From assembly GCA_903813345.2 (NCBI GenBank), contig CAIIXF020000011.1, forward strand, positions 20,627,754 to 20,691,753: a DNA stretch of 64,000 nt, in the 5' to 3' direction. Below are positions 12,556 to 24,036 of this stretch, piece after piece. The notes beneath the pieces are model-generated. The model was given only the letters and a program-made list of their open reading frames with translations, ran no database searches and had not been told where the DNA came from. Made by a program: the position numbers and the translations under genes. The DNA is from Owenia fusiformis. Taxonomy: Eukaryota; Annelida; Polychaeta; Sabellida; Oweniidae. The stretch's first letter is position 1; each line of letters opens with the position of its first letter.

Positions 12556-14000
12556 TTTTAGATTTTATTGATAAAATTTTAAACTTTGATTTTCCACCAT
12601 TTTGTTGCAGTTTATTAGCGAACGTGATGCAATTTATGTCGAATAAAACGTTCGCAATATACTTCACTGCTTGGTCCTTAATTAAAAGTTATAGAATTTC
12701 TATTCGTTTCTCGAATAAAAATCCCTAAACTTTTAGAATGTTTCACCGAATATACAGCAGGGTCTGGATTTGGGAAATTTGTAGAGGCTGACGGTAATTC
12801 CGGTTATACGGTTTCGGTACGGAATTGAGCATTTACCGGCATTTCCAGAAAAGAGCGGACACTTTCTTTATCAGTAATAGACCCGCTAATGTAGGAGAGC
12901 TGTCAACACAACTGATTAGAAGTGCTCCAAGCAGCTCTGTTGAAACTTGATGCTGTTTTCACCTCTAACAAGATGTAGCCTACTTGTAAATAAAATACAA
13001 CCATCATTGTGCGTAATTCCAGAGTGAAATATATTATAAATAAGACTGAATATATACTATGTTGTGGCACATGTCCGAGTGTGTTTCTCCTCATGTTATT
13101 TTGAAATTATTCTCTATTTTTTGAAGAAAGTGAGGGAATGCGCAAATCAGCATACACACTTTAATCAAAGGTGGTAGTTTATAGTCTGTATGAAATATCC
13201 TGCATTAAATCTCACGTATACCAGTTCTTGAAATCAATTTAGTAGACTAAGTACATTAAGATACAAAGTGTACCAAAACAAACCAGACTGAAGAACAGCT
13301 AATTTTAGTCCGGGATTTTTGTGCATTATGAATTTATTATATAAATCGTTAAAACAACTAAAGCAATTAGTAAAACTTTTTAGTGCATCAAACATCAATT
13401 TGGGTTAAAAAGTCAAATGCACCCATTATTCTAGCTATAAATTCAAATACAAAACGTTAAGATCTTGCACTGTTAGCCCATGACCTCCCAATCCCCATAC
13501 ATTTATGGAGCTTTCCTTGTTCTTTTCCCTAATTCTGTCATTTTGCGATCGAACATGTGAAGGAAGTTACTGTGATAGAATTAGGTCTCATGTAAAACTT
13601 AACTTTAACTGCAGGCATTCTTTATTACATTTATTCAGAATCAGGGACACAAGTTATTGAGTTACAGTGCCACTATGTATAACCTCAAAATCATCCAGCG
13701 TCTATGCTGCTAGCATGCTGTAATACAATACTCTGTACTCAGAGTAGCAGGCCCTAAAAGTGAATGGTAGGAGAGGAGTATAAGTTTCACGGGTAACGAT
13801 GCTAGCGATGATAAGCAATCTCAGTAATGGGGCAATTAGAAGATAAGCCAATGTCTGACTTTCTGTATGGATTTCTGGTTATGGTATTGAAATTATTAAC
13901 CGGTTAACCGACGATAGTCCCCGGGGAAATAAAAGACACGTTGTTTTTTAATTATTTCGTTTAATTTCCTCTTTCGCGATGCGTACATTTACATAGACAT

Positions 14001-14339
14001 TTAGATGTCCATGTTTGGCAGTTCAGGTGTGATTTCCATGTTTGGCAGTTCAGGTGTGATGTCCATGTTTGGCAGTTCGGATGTAGTAGCTTCATGCTCA
14101 GGCTCATATTTGGTTGTTGTTATGTTTGGCAGTTCTGGTGTAGTTGTAGTGTCAACGTCAGATCCAAAAACTGAATTATGTTTGTAATAGTCATTTACGA
14201 ACAAAAAGGCATTGACAACCTCAGGTTGAAGTCGTGCCGGTTTGGAAGTGATGGTGTTGCCAGCTGCACTGAACTGACGTTCACTTGACACGGATGACGC
14301 AGGAATAGCATGATATGCCAAACTCGCCACATCAGGATA
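14001..14339 (-). pseudogene. hAT transposase C-terminal (dimerisation) fragment
   Basis: Seen: ASLAYHAIPASSVSSERQFS followed by AAGNTITSKPARLQPEVVNAFLF, the signature of the hAT C-terminal dimerisation domain (IPASS..SER.FS..G...R..L.P). No upstream catalytic region is visible in frame, so this is a relic. The fragment ends in an unusual tail of repeated TPELPNMDI-like nonapeptides encoded by a 27-bp tandem repeat. Confidence 0.8.
14005..14095. repeat. 27-bp tandem repeat at the hAT fragment's 3' end
   Basis: Seen: about three direct copies of a 27-bp unit carrying CCATGTTTGGCAGTTCAGGT, with a fourth diverged TTTGGCAGTTCTGGTG near 14,125. In the transposase frame they encode the TPELPNM(D/E)I repeat. 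Confidence 0.75.
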
Positions 14340-14423
14340 TTTTACCTACCCCACCCCCATGTATACTGCACGTCGCTTGCTATTGATACAGTTGAGAAAT
14401 GGTTTGAAATGTGTAATTATGAC

Positions 14424-15310
14424 GTGCACGGACCTGGGGACAATTCGGGAAATGCGGGCTGATCTCAGCTTTGAGCGCTAATCTCTGCCTTATTTAAAAA
14501 GCTAACAATGTGTTTTATGTATGATTTTGAAGTATTTTTTATTCGCATTTCAGCGAAATTATTTTTCCTTCAAAATTTTGATGGGATCCAACATAATTTT
14601 AAAGTTAAATATACCCCGACATCGTCAAATACGCTGTAAGACGTAACACTACGCTTACAGGGCTCGTTGAAATTTGGATAACTTTTAAAATAATGATCAA
14701 AATCCCACTAAAATTTTACAATTTATTCAATGGAACATGTGCATTTATGACATCACAATTGCTTAACGGCTATCTTATACGAACGCTTTTAAAATTTCAA
14801 AATTGTGTAAGGTTTTGAAGGCGAATGGGACGAGCAATAAGTTTACCTTCATTTAACCTTCTAATTTAGGTCTGATTTGAAAGAAAAATTAACTGCACAA
14901 TATTGTCATGGCGAAATTTACAAAACAATAATCAGTTTGCTTGTTTTGCAAATAATGTTAAAATAAGAGCTGGTTTTCGAGACTTGAAAAAAATGTGACG
15001 CATCGATTTTGTACCACAAATTCCATACATATCAATTTTTACTGACGCCCTGAGTGAATTTCTTGGCGGTTTTCCAAAATTCAAAAACATTTTAGAAATA
15101 TTGTCCTCGAGATCTTGCTACCCTGTGAATTCTGTCATGATTAGATAAGGATAAAGAATTTTATTTTTAGGTTGACTAAACTTGAAAAAATGTGACGCTT
15201 GTCGTTTTTGACGTTATAAGGCTGTTTGCGCCCTTTACTGCTCATTGTTTCGTTTTGGTTTTTTGACGCCATAATCAGTTACGCTTATTGTCCCCAGTTT
15301 CGTGCAACGT
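14424..15310 (+). mobile_element. 0.87-kb inverted-repeat element, copy 1
   Basis: Seen: ends GCACGGACCTGGGGACAAT and, inverted, GCACGAAACTGGGGACAAT. The whole segment recurs in opposite orientation at 36,545-37,450 with strong similarity throughout (shared TTGGATAACTTTTAAAATAA-type and GATCTTGCTACCCTGTGAAT-type words). No coding capacity. It lies inside the hAT relic, so it inserted later. Confidence 0.75.
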
Positions 15311-17589
15311 GTAAATACATTTAATTTAAAACTAAAAATACATCTTGATTCGTAAGATAGTTACATGCTATTTCGTGAAGTTCATCAGTATGGGTTCAAA
15401 TCGGTCTTGCACCATGTATGCATATAGATTTGAGAAGCTGCGGAGAGAGTTAGGAACAGAGTGGGGGTGGTAGCGCATTGGCATTTTATCTTAAATATTT
15501 TTACCGGTATTTCGGTAACGGTACGGTTATTAGCGTGACGGTTACCGGTATTAGTTTTCAGTACCGTTGCGACCTCTAGAAATTTGGGTAAAATCAAAAT
15601 ACATATTCCAAGCCAGGCGTAAAAGTCATTTAATACTAGAAGGCCGACGACCTTGCCGGGCAGGGCCTTGCCGGTGCAAAAGAGTAGAAGGTCCTATCAA
15701 ATGATTCGTTGATTTATATGGTGACCTCTTTCCCTAATTATCTTATACATACTCAGGGCCAGGTAGGGCTGTTAAGAAAGGGGACCATAATCCCTGGCCA
15801 TGGGGGACCATAATTTCTTTCCACCGGGACCGTCGGAGTACAAGGCAAGTTATAGGGTACAAGTACAGGGTTCACGGATTCATACAGTCCAAAACAGGGA
15901 AAGTACATGTATTTTCCGTATGCAAACATTCTCATATTGGAAATAGTCGGACAGCTGGGGAGATTTGCGGGAAGGTCCGAGCGTAGGCCAGGGTAAAATT
16001 AGGAGATGGCAATAGCCGGGAGAGGCAAATGCTGAAAGAGGTATATTATTACTTAAATCCCATAGTTTTAATGCCAATGGTTTCAAAACGTCACCCATTA
16101 TCACAACAAAGACGTCAACAATTAAATATGTTGTTAAAAGAAGAAATGATATCAAAGGGTGCACAAGATTGTTTTAGATAGACATTTTTTTCTTCAACAG
16201 AACAACATTTTTTCTTCTAATACCAGAATTTCTACCTAATTGCACATGGGTGTTTAAAAATATCTCTTTAAAGAGATCCAGTAGTCCGGATTTCTATTCT
16301 GGACAATCAGTAATGTCCCAATATAATTGCTCACAAAACATCAAATATACCTTAGATATATCTGGAGACCAAATCATAAACACAATTTCACCAATATATT
16401 GAAGAAATCAACAGGACAACCAACAGAACAGCCAACTGTCAGAATTGAACACAATAAGTCGAAATCAATGAACAATGTTTTTTGGGGGATTTATCTATAT
16501 TTTAACCCCTTAGAAGTAATAAATATGACTCATCTGAACCAAAACAATCTGTTCAAACTGAAGAAAAAAGCCAGACTGGAACAAATTTGAGCGGTCTTTT
16601 TAAATGTTATTTTTAATTTCTACTGATGTAGGTGGAAATTCATGGCTAGGAATTATCATCAAATTGATACTGTTAAGGAATTAATTCAAGCCTCAGCATT
16701 GGTAAGTTGATAAACAAACTTGTTTTACATCAAATAACACGATAAAATCAGGGGTTACTTTAATTGTGTTTTTAGGAGACTCGATCTCTTTAAAGAATCA
16801 CGGACGCGCTTTTCGAGTGTTTCTGAATAAACGGGTGAAAAATTCGAGTTAATTGAAAAGGACGTTATGCGCCAAGAACCGTTGTGATTACCGTAGTTCA
16901 TAAATAATAAGCAAGCACTTTTAAAAACAAGACAACGTTCATTTACTTCCCTTTCATTCCAAAACTATTTGATCGGAGCATCCTTAATCAGTGGATTGCA
17001 TTTTTGCCCGCACACTCGGGTTTTCTATGCGCCATTTTCTTGGTCTCGGCTCCTTGGAAATTGTGATTCTCTTCCTGGTCGATATTTCCTTTGAAAAAGG
17101 AAGATAATTTTTGTCCTCGTAATAAACACCCACCCCTTGGAAAACCAATATAAACTCTCTATAATGGGTGATCGATGATTTTCAAATAAACCCCCATAAT
17201 AGGCCTACGGGGATATGGGAATGATGCTCAATGGGCGTATTTGTGAAAAAACGTTTCAGATATCATATGCCTCAGAAACTGTTCTTTAAACTACCTAGAA
17301 TGCCTATGGCGATTGGTAGTAGATATTTTGTGTATGTTTTGTTTATGAAGGAAATAAATAATATGTTAAAAAAACGTTTCTTGTTTTTTTAATATGCCTG
17401 TCAATAGGGGCATTTTATATCACAGTGTCACACACCATTCTGTTTCAGATACCCAAATTGAAGGGGAAATAATGATTGTGAATCATGTCTTCCAATACAA
17501 TTATTCACTATTTCCGAATAACAAGGAACTGCGCACGATACCATTCTTGACAACCAGTAATACGCAAATTGTTCCATCGGAACGCCATT

Positions 17590-17630
17590 CTATTGATTGG
17601 TTAAACATATATATACAGTATATATACCCA
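17590..17630 (+). promoter_or_regulatory. candidate core promoter of the GPCR gene
   Basis: Seen: an inverted CCAAT-type word (GATTGGTT, about 17,594) and overlapping TATA motifs (ACATATATATACAGTATATA) 55-75 bp upstream of the ATG at 17,683. Spacing suits a transcription start near 17,640-17,655. Inference from motif and position only. Confidence 0.4.
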
Positions 17631-17682
17631 TCATTCCTGAGAAGCGTCGATCCGTTTATTTAATTGTGAGAGACGCAACAAG

Positions 17683-20600
17683 ATGGATTGTCACCGCATT
17701 CGTAAAATGTCATATTTTGGAATATGGAGTTTGATAATCGCTGGTTCTTGGGCTACAAGTAAGTATATCTAAAGTAAATATTATGTTTTTTCCTCTTTGA
17801 TTCTGTTTTAGACTTTATTTTGGTCGAATATTACATTTAGTTCATACCAGGACTCTAATATGAAAACAGAGAGAGAAAAGTTAGAGCTGTGTTTAATAGA
17901 GGTCAAAACGAACATTGTCTTCCTAACATGGCGAACACAGAAACTTTTAATTAGGTTTCTCAACAATGAAAAGATAATCTAGATCTAGAGAACAAGAGCT
18001 GGATGAATAGTACTATCTTATATTGTTCATGAAAGGGAAAAAATGTGGCATCGACTTTGTCTTGGATTAATAGGATTGTTTACACAATTCTATTTTATGA
18101 ACATTTCTTTAGCGATATTATTGTTTCTAACATGCAGAAATTGCAGCTTGTTTGCAACGGTTAGAAAAAAAATGTAACATCATTATTCTCATTTCTCAAA
18201 TGTATGTCAGTATTTTTTTGTTATGAATAATCATAACATCTGGACTATTATTTCATACTCAAATATGTGTCCGTTGTTTTGTTTATCCCTTTATTTCATT
18301 GTTTATTATCTGAATAATCTCATCAGTGATCACAGTTTTAAAAGTTATTTTGCTCATGTGCCATTTCCATGTTAGTTCCATAGTTTGTAAATAACAATGT
18401 CACCAAACTTGATCGAGTCCTAAAATACTATTAATTTGATCAATAATGTTTTGCTCTGTACCCAGCAGAATATATATTAAATGAATTTCGGCTATATAAA
18501 GCAATTCGTTATATTCATTTTCAAATGAATGATACGATATGTGTGAATCAAATATAATACTATTGATAGATTTTCAAGGAAAGTTGTCTGCTGTTTATAG
18601 TTATTAACTTTAAAGGCCCCGTATAAAGTTTGAAAGTATAGTTTAACCATCGTTCAATAATTACTTTTCATGACTTGAAAAACCATTTGTGACATATTTT
18701 TGAAAAATATGACTTTTGGAAATAGTTGTTGTTCATCTAATGATTATCACATGTTTGAATTTCTCGCGATTTAGGAAACAAAAGTTTAGACTTTCAGATC
18801 ATCAAATGCAGTGACGTGACGCAAAAAGGTGGCGCATTTGTTTTTTAAGGGTATCGCGTGAATGTAACTTTGATTCCCCGGAATATAAGATAATATTCTA
18901 ATTAAAGTTATATATCATTTTAAAGCTGTTTCGATGAAGATTTTAGATCAACTACACTCCGTTCACATTTTTTACGCGTTCGTTTTTAAAAAAGAGTTTT
19001 TTACCAAAACATCTGGCAAATATCCCATGTTGACACGTTACATTTTGAATTATTTTTCGTCTTTAAACGCTCATAACTCAAACAATATATGACTATTATA
19101 CTTATTTTTCGTCTTGATAAAGGTAGATGGAAGTTTTATTTCAAATTATGAATTTTAGTAAGCGTCCCATATTGTGACGTCATAGAGTCTGAAAAATAGA
19201 ATCTGTTGACAGCGACCTTTTTTGCTCATTTTTTGGTACCTTCAACTTTTCAGATGTACATTAAACAAAAAATACGAGATCAATTTTTAATAAATCATAC
19301 ATGATTATTTTGCTCCTAAACTCTAGTTTATTAATAATTAGTTGATTTTGTTCACAAAAGTATGTGTTTTCTGTTGTATGTGGAAAAGTGGAGGACGAAA
19401 GGTTTTCAAAATTCATTAAAATAGGGCTAATTTACGCCATTCGCCTATTTTCAAGCACAGCAACACGTATATTTATTTCACCTAAAATATCAATTGATTC
19501 GTGTTTTATGATGCTCCTAGCCCATTAACAATATATATATGATATCAGAGTTATTCGTCTAAACTGTTTTGAGATATAGAGGTAAATGTGGAGGACGAAA
19601 GGATTTTCATGTGTGTACATTTTTCTCAAAAACGTCACATTCTGTCATGTTAAAAGCGAGAATCCTCTGGATTACGCCACAAAATGTGTAACAATGCGTG
19701 CGCGAGCTTTTTGCGACCCGTCACTGTACGTGTACAACACTACATATTGTAATTATAGGATATCCTATGGTTTTGAGGATTATCATTTTTATCTACGAGG
19801 TGATATTGATATCTGCACGAGAGAGCGAAGCGATAGTATCCCGGGTCATAGCAATATCACCAAGTAGATTAAAATGATATTCTGAAAAATCATAGGATGT
19901 TCTTATTATCCTACACTTACAAGGAGTGTTCTAAATGTATAATATCATTACAAAATGAATTTCATGCCAAATAGAGTCAATGTGGCGGGAAATCATCAAG
20001 TGGAGTATATCGTCACAATTATCCTCCGCATATTGGGTCCGGAGTATATCGTCACGATATCCTCCGACCGGAGTATATCGTAACGATATCCTCCGGTTAT
20101 TGATTTTGCCAATAAATATCAAATTTATTTTTAATGTTATTATACATTTAGTACACTAAGTGTAGGATAAAACACATTATTAATGCTCTTTGTCACATTA
20201 TTTTAACCATTTAAGGTACACAACACTCTTCAATTTCGTTTCGGTAACAAAATGTCGGAACCTCGAAGCCCTATTATCAAACTAAGCTAGTTCTCACTAC
20301 GTTCTAGAAAACGGGCTAAAACTGTTGACGAACAGATTGGACGTACTTAGAACCGTTTGGGATCTATTTTCAAACTTCATGAACGTACTTGAACGGGTAG
20401 GCCGTTCAGAACATAGAGCATGCTCAAAATGTTCTGATGGTCGTCACGTTCTACAATTAGAACGCGTGACAACAAACTTAAGACGAGCTGGACGTACTAC
20501 GAACGGAACTGTCGTACTTCAATACTATACTAGTAGAGATTTTTTAGAACGAGTTGAATTGATTCAAAACGTATTGATTAAGGACGTATTAAAGGCTGCT

Positions 20601-22392
20601 TGTGAACGAGTTAGCAAAAATATAGCAATCACACCAAACTAGTTGCAACGGCGTTCCTAATAATTTTGCCGAACTTAACTGGTTTTAAACTGTGTGCCAA
20701 CGAAATGAACGTAGCTGCAACTTTCTACAACCTGTCTACGATCTTCATGAACGTGCTCGGACGAGAAGGTGATTTAGAATTTTGAATACGTGACAACGTA
20801 CGTCAAACGTGATGACCTACATGTACTAGACTGGGAACGTAATTGCCGTACTTCGACCTTACTAGGGATGTGTTAACGACGTTGTGCAATCGAATATGTA
20901 TTGCAGTACGTGAAAACACCGACATGGTGCGACCTGAACGAACTGCGAATGAGATGGACGTATTGAAGACTGTTTATGTTTAAAAATTAATTCAATGACG
21001 TCATGCATGACGCAGGCGAAACTGTGAAATAAAAGCATCACAGTAATAGGTACATGTTATTTCCTAACATTCTGGACATCATATTTTTTTATTTCAGACG
21101 TTACAGCATCATCCCCTGATAATGAATCGACACTGGAAAACGGAAGTCATCGAGACAGTTTTGGTTTCACAGCCTCTTCTAGCCCTGATTGTACAACGTG
21201 TGTAAAACAGGCCGATACAACAACTAATTACGATCAATATAACAACACTGGTAATTATAGCAACAACGCTACTAACTCAACGATTGATGGCGGAGGAGCT
21301 GCATCGGCATCATCATCATCAATCGATGAAGCAATATTTTACTTCAGACGCTATGCTTGGATCACCATGATTTTCATTGGGCTTTTTGGCAATTTTATGT
21401 CAATTTACATCTTCTGGAACCACAAGAATTGGGGGTCCGCTTGTACCCTTTACCTTTTTGGGCTTGGTTTCGCTGACACTGGCGTCATTATCATGTATGG
21501 CTTATTCGAATGGGGACGGCGTGAAATGCGTTTTCTGTCGAACGACACAGTTTACTTTGACGTGTTTGATCTGCATGATTACGTTTGTAAAACCTGTCGC
21601 TATCTTTGGCAGGTATGCGCGTTTACGTCGTCTTGGTATATTGTCGGGTTTTCTTTTGAGAGAATGATTGCAGTAACGTTCCCTCTTCGGGCCAAGAGCA
21701 TCCTTTCCGTAAAGAAGACCAAGATCGTAATGTTCACTATTTTGATAATCGGTATCATTTTGTTCATCCCCGTGTTTACGACATACAAACTTGTGGAAAG
21801 CCCTGGATCGAGAGTCAAGGCATGTCTCTTCACCTTTGACCTGTGGGGAATCATCACGTTTTTGGAGATCATCATCATCTGCTATGATCTGCCCAGCGTT
21901 GTATTGTTCTTAATGAACATTTTCATAGTAGTTGGGCTGATCCGCACAAAAGCCAGACGAAAGAAGATGCGCACCACTGGATCAGTGGAGGCTGACAAGG
22001 CGGCGAATAAAGCCGCTATCAACTTAATTGCGATTTCGGTTCTCTTTCTCATTGGATCAATTCCAAAAGGCGTTTGCTGGGGAATATATTTCTCCTACTT
22101 CACCGCGGGCCAGTCTGGAAATGCGAACCCCGACGCAGCGTCGTTCTGGTTCGCTATGGGAAAATTCGCATCGGCGTTCAATCTCATCAATAATACACTC
22201 AACTTCATAATATACAGCTTCAACCTACCGTTCTATAGGGCCAAGTTCCTGCAGATCATTACGTTTGGAAAAGTCGGAGGAAAGAAGAAGAAGAAAGAGG
22301 ATGACTCATCTACAGCTACGTCGACCATGAGCCTGAGTAAAGAGGAATCAAATGCATCTCTGGCTGATGTAAAAATGGAACCAAAAGCCTAG
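17683..22392 (+). CDS. class A (rhodopsin-like) G protein-coupled receptor, 456 aa, two exons
   Basis: Exons: 17,683-17,758 and 21,098-22,392 (GTAAGT donor, TTTTATTTCAG acceptor, phase 1). Exon 1 encodes a signal peptide ending SWAT. Residues 26-110 form a Ser/Thr/Asn-rich ectodomain with sequons such as NVT, NES, NNT, NAT and NST. Seven hydrophobic segments follow: TM1 with GN (123-124), TM2 with LGFAD (148-152), an ERM triplet at the end of TM3 (213-215) in place of DRY, an EL2 Cys at 268, a large basic third loop, and NFIIY (394-398) in place of NPxxY. A KKKKK-containing Ser-rich tail ends the protein. TM6 lacks the usual CWxP. Most like invertebrate orphan/peptide receptors in overall shape; the ligand cannot be inferred. 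AATAAA signals lie at 22,632 and 22,749. Confidence 0.88.
18809..19726. mobile_element. 0.9-kb inverted-repeat element, GACGTGNCGCAAAAAGGT family, copy A
   Basis: Seen: begins CAGTGACGTGACGCAAAAAG and ends with the inverted counterpart CTTTTTGCGACCCGTCACTG. Nearly the whole length recurs in the same orientation at 60,355-61,728. Open frames inside are short and not conserved, so it is non-autonomous. This copy lacks the 527-bp insert present in copy B. Confidence 0.75.
19909..20167. mobile_element. 259-bp MITE containing three palindromic units
   Basis: Seen: TCCTACACTTACAAGGAGTG...TCTAAATGTATAAT at the left is mirrored by ATTATACATTTAGTACACTA plus AGTGTAGGA at the right. Inside are three direct copies of a near-palindrome GGAGTATATCGT(N)ACGATATCCTCC (20,002-20,027, 20,041-20,065, 20,070-20,094). 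Confidence 0.65.
20275..20980 (+). mobile_element. fold-back-type repeat block, relative of the 23.0-24.0 kb palindrome
   Basis: Seen: words shared with the large palindrome downstream, in order, include CTAGTTCTCACTACGTTCT-like ends, TTAGAACCGTTTGGGATCTA, GAGCATGCTCAA, TGGTGCGACCTGAACGAACT and GGACGTATTGAAGACTGTTT. A CACACCAAACTAGTTGCAAC end lies in the middle, so two partial copies may be joined here. Open frames across it are by-products of the repeat. Confidence 0.6.
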
Positions 22393-23034
22393 AAGAGCAA
22401 TTCCGACTTTATCAACACTAAAATATCTCAGATATCTTGAACAAGCACTCTCAACTGATTACATCTATGAATATTATTGCTTGCTTTAGTTGTATATCAA
22501 GAAATTAACGTATACACTGTTTCAATTTCATTGACAATAAGGAGCTAGTCTCCAATGTGTCCAAGATTCCTAGTTAGATGTGTGAATGAATTATGTTGTA
22601 CCTAACATTAATGATACATATCAACAATGCAAATAAATAGGACACTCCGCTACGATTTAAATTCTGATCAAAGTGAGAAAGTTACTTAAACATCCGGTTA
22701 GTCGATCAATTAATATTTCGAACTTCATTTATAGTTTTTATACCAACCAAATAAAGTCGCAGTACAGATGTGTGCTTATTTGAAGTAAATCCGTCAAGTG
22801 GTTTTCCTGGAACCGCGATGACAAGATTTATTTTAACACTTCTAAGATGGCCGCCAGGATTCAATATGGCCGCCGAAAAGTTAATCGGCTCTAGAACTGA
22901 GATGAAAGCATTTTATGTCAAGTACCAATCCAAAAACGTTCAGTATACCTAGTAAGTTCATCTGACCTTTAATCAAAAAGAATTAAAGCTCCTGAATTGA
23001 AAATGACATACTTTATTTTATAGCGTTAACCCCC

Positions 23035-24036
23035 CTATCACACCAAACTAGTTCTTATCCGTTCTTGCCAGTCCTACGAAAACGTCGTAAAACAGCTCAA
23101 TCTGGCTGTGGTCGGGAAATATGTCTAAAATGATTAGCTACTTCGTTCATAAACAGTCTTCAATACGTCCATCTCATTCGCAGTTCGTTCAGGTCGCACC
23201 ACGTCGGTGTGCAACGTCGTATAACGCGTCGTCCCTTAGTCTAGAAGGTCATCATGACCTGATAACAGAACGGTATGGTCGCCATCGAATTTTGAATCGA
23301 TTCAAAATTCTAAATCACATTCCCCGTCCGGGAAAGTCCATGAAATTCGTAAACAGACCGTAGAACGTTGTAGCTACGTTCATTCCGTTCGCACACAGTT
23401 TAAAACCAGTTTTGAAGAACTAAATTCTAGAGGACCTACCCGTTCGAGTACGTTCGATTAAGTTTGTAAATAGACCCCAAACGGTTCTAAGTACGTCCAG
23501 TCCGTTCGTACATAGTTTAAGCCCGTTTTCGAGAACGTAGTGAGAGCTAGAACCCACTAAGAACCGTTTGGGATCTGTTTACAAACTTCATGAAACTACT
23601 AGAACGAGTAGGTCCTCCAGCACTTAGAGCATGCTCAACATTTTCTGGTGATCATCAAAACGTTGCCGAATCGGTTTTAAACTGTGTGCGAACTGAATGA
23701 ACGTAGCTACAACGTTCGACGGTCTGTTTACGAACTTCATGGACTTTCCCGGACGGGGTATGTGATTTAGAATTTTGAATTGATGGCGACCATACCGTTC
23801 TGTAATAAGGTCATGATGACCTTTTAGACTAAGGGACAGTTTATACTACGTTGCACACCGACGTGGTGCGACCTGAACGAACTGCGAACGTGATGGACGT
23901 ATTGAAGACTGTTTATGAACGAAGTAGCTAATTATTTTAGACATATATCCCGACCGCAGCCAGATCGAGCCCGTTTTACGACATTTTCGTAGGACTGGCA
24001 AGAACGTAGTGAGAACTAGTTTGGTGTGATAGTAGG
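23035..24036. mobile_element. 1-kb palindromic fold-back element
   Basis: Seen: the left arm (about 23,037-23,555) and the right arm (about 23,560-24,036) are reverse complements of each other with high identity over roughly 480 bp and a very small central loop. The outer ends are ATCACACCAAACTAGTTCT and its complement. Both arms carry GACCTGAACGAACTGCGAA-type and TAGAACCGTTTGGG-type words. No protein is encoded. Such long terminal inverted repeats are typical of fold-back DNA transposons. Confidence 0.8.

Larger units (their letters stand above)
12758..15590. mobile_element. decayed hAT-type DNA transposon
   Basis: Seen: a left end starting CAGGGTCTGGATTTGGGAAA with subterminal ACGGTAATTCCGGTTATACG is matched in inverted orientation by the right end (GGTAACGGTACGG...ACCGGTATT...CCTCTAGAAATTTG). 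Between them is a minus-strand hATC transposase fragment (14,001-14,330). The rest of the transposase is not readable. The right tip is eroded, so the end and any 8-bp target duplication are not resolved. Confidence 0.6.
12556..17589. other. intergenic region between the Ly6-like gene and the GPCR gene
   Basis: No host gene is supported. The left half is a decayed hAT element (12,758-15,590) with a nested inverted-repeat element (14,424-15,310). The right half (15,600-17,580) shows only short open frames without family resemblance. Confidence 0.4.
17759..21097. other. GPCR intron 1, filled with repeats
   Basis: About 60% of the 3.3-kb intron is mobile DNA: an inverted-repeat element at 18,809-19,726, a 259-bp MITE at 19,909-20,167 and a fold-back-related block at 20,275-20,980. 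The first kilobase (17,760-18,800) shows nothing recognisable. Confidence 0.5.

Noticed and set aside
15380-15410. tRNA-like T-loop word GGGTTCAAATC
   Set aside because: No matching cloverleaf or A box at the right distance. No tRNA, rRNA or snRNA was found anywhere in the window by eye.
19586-19867. 93-residue open frame in the GPCR intron
   Set aside because: Starts inside the 18,809-19,726 inverted-repeat element; the equivalent sequence in the copy at 60,355-61,728 does not keep the frame.
20325-20642. 105-residue open frame on the plus strand
   Set aside because: It lies entirely within a fold-back repeat block whose words recur at 23.0-24.0 kb without keeping the frame; no splice context or family resemblance.
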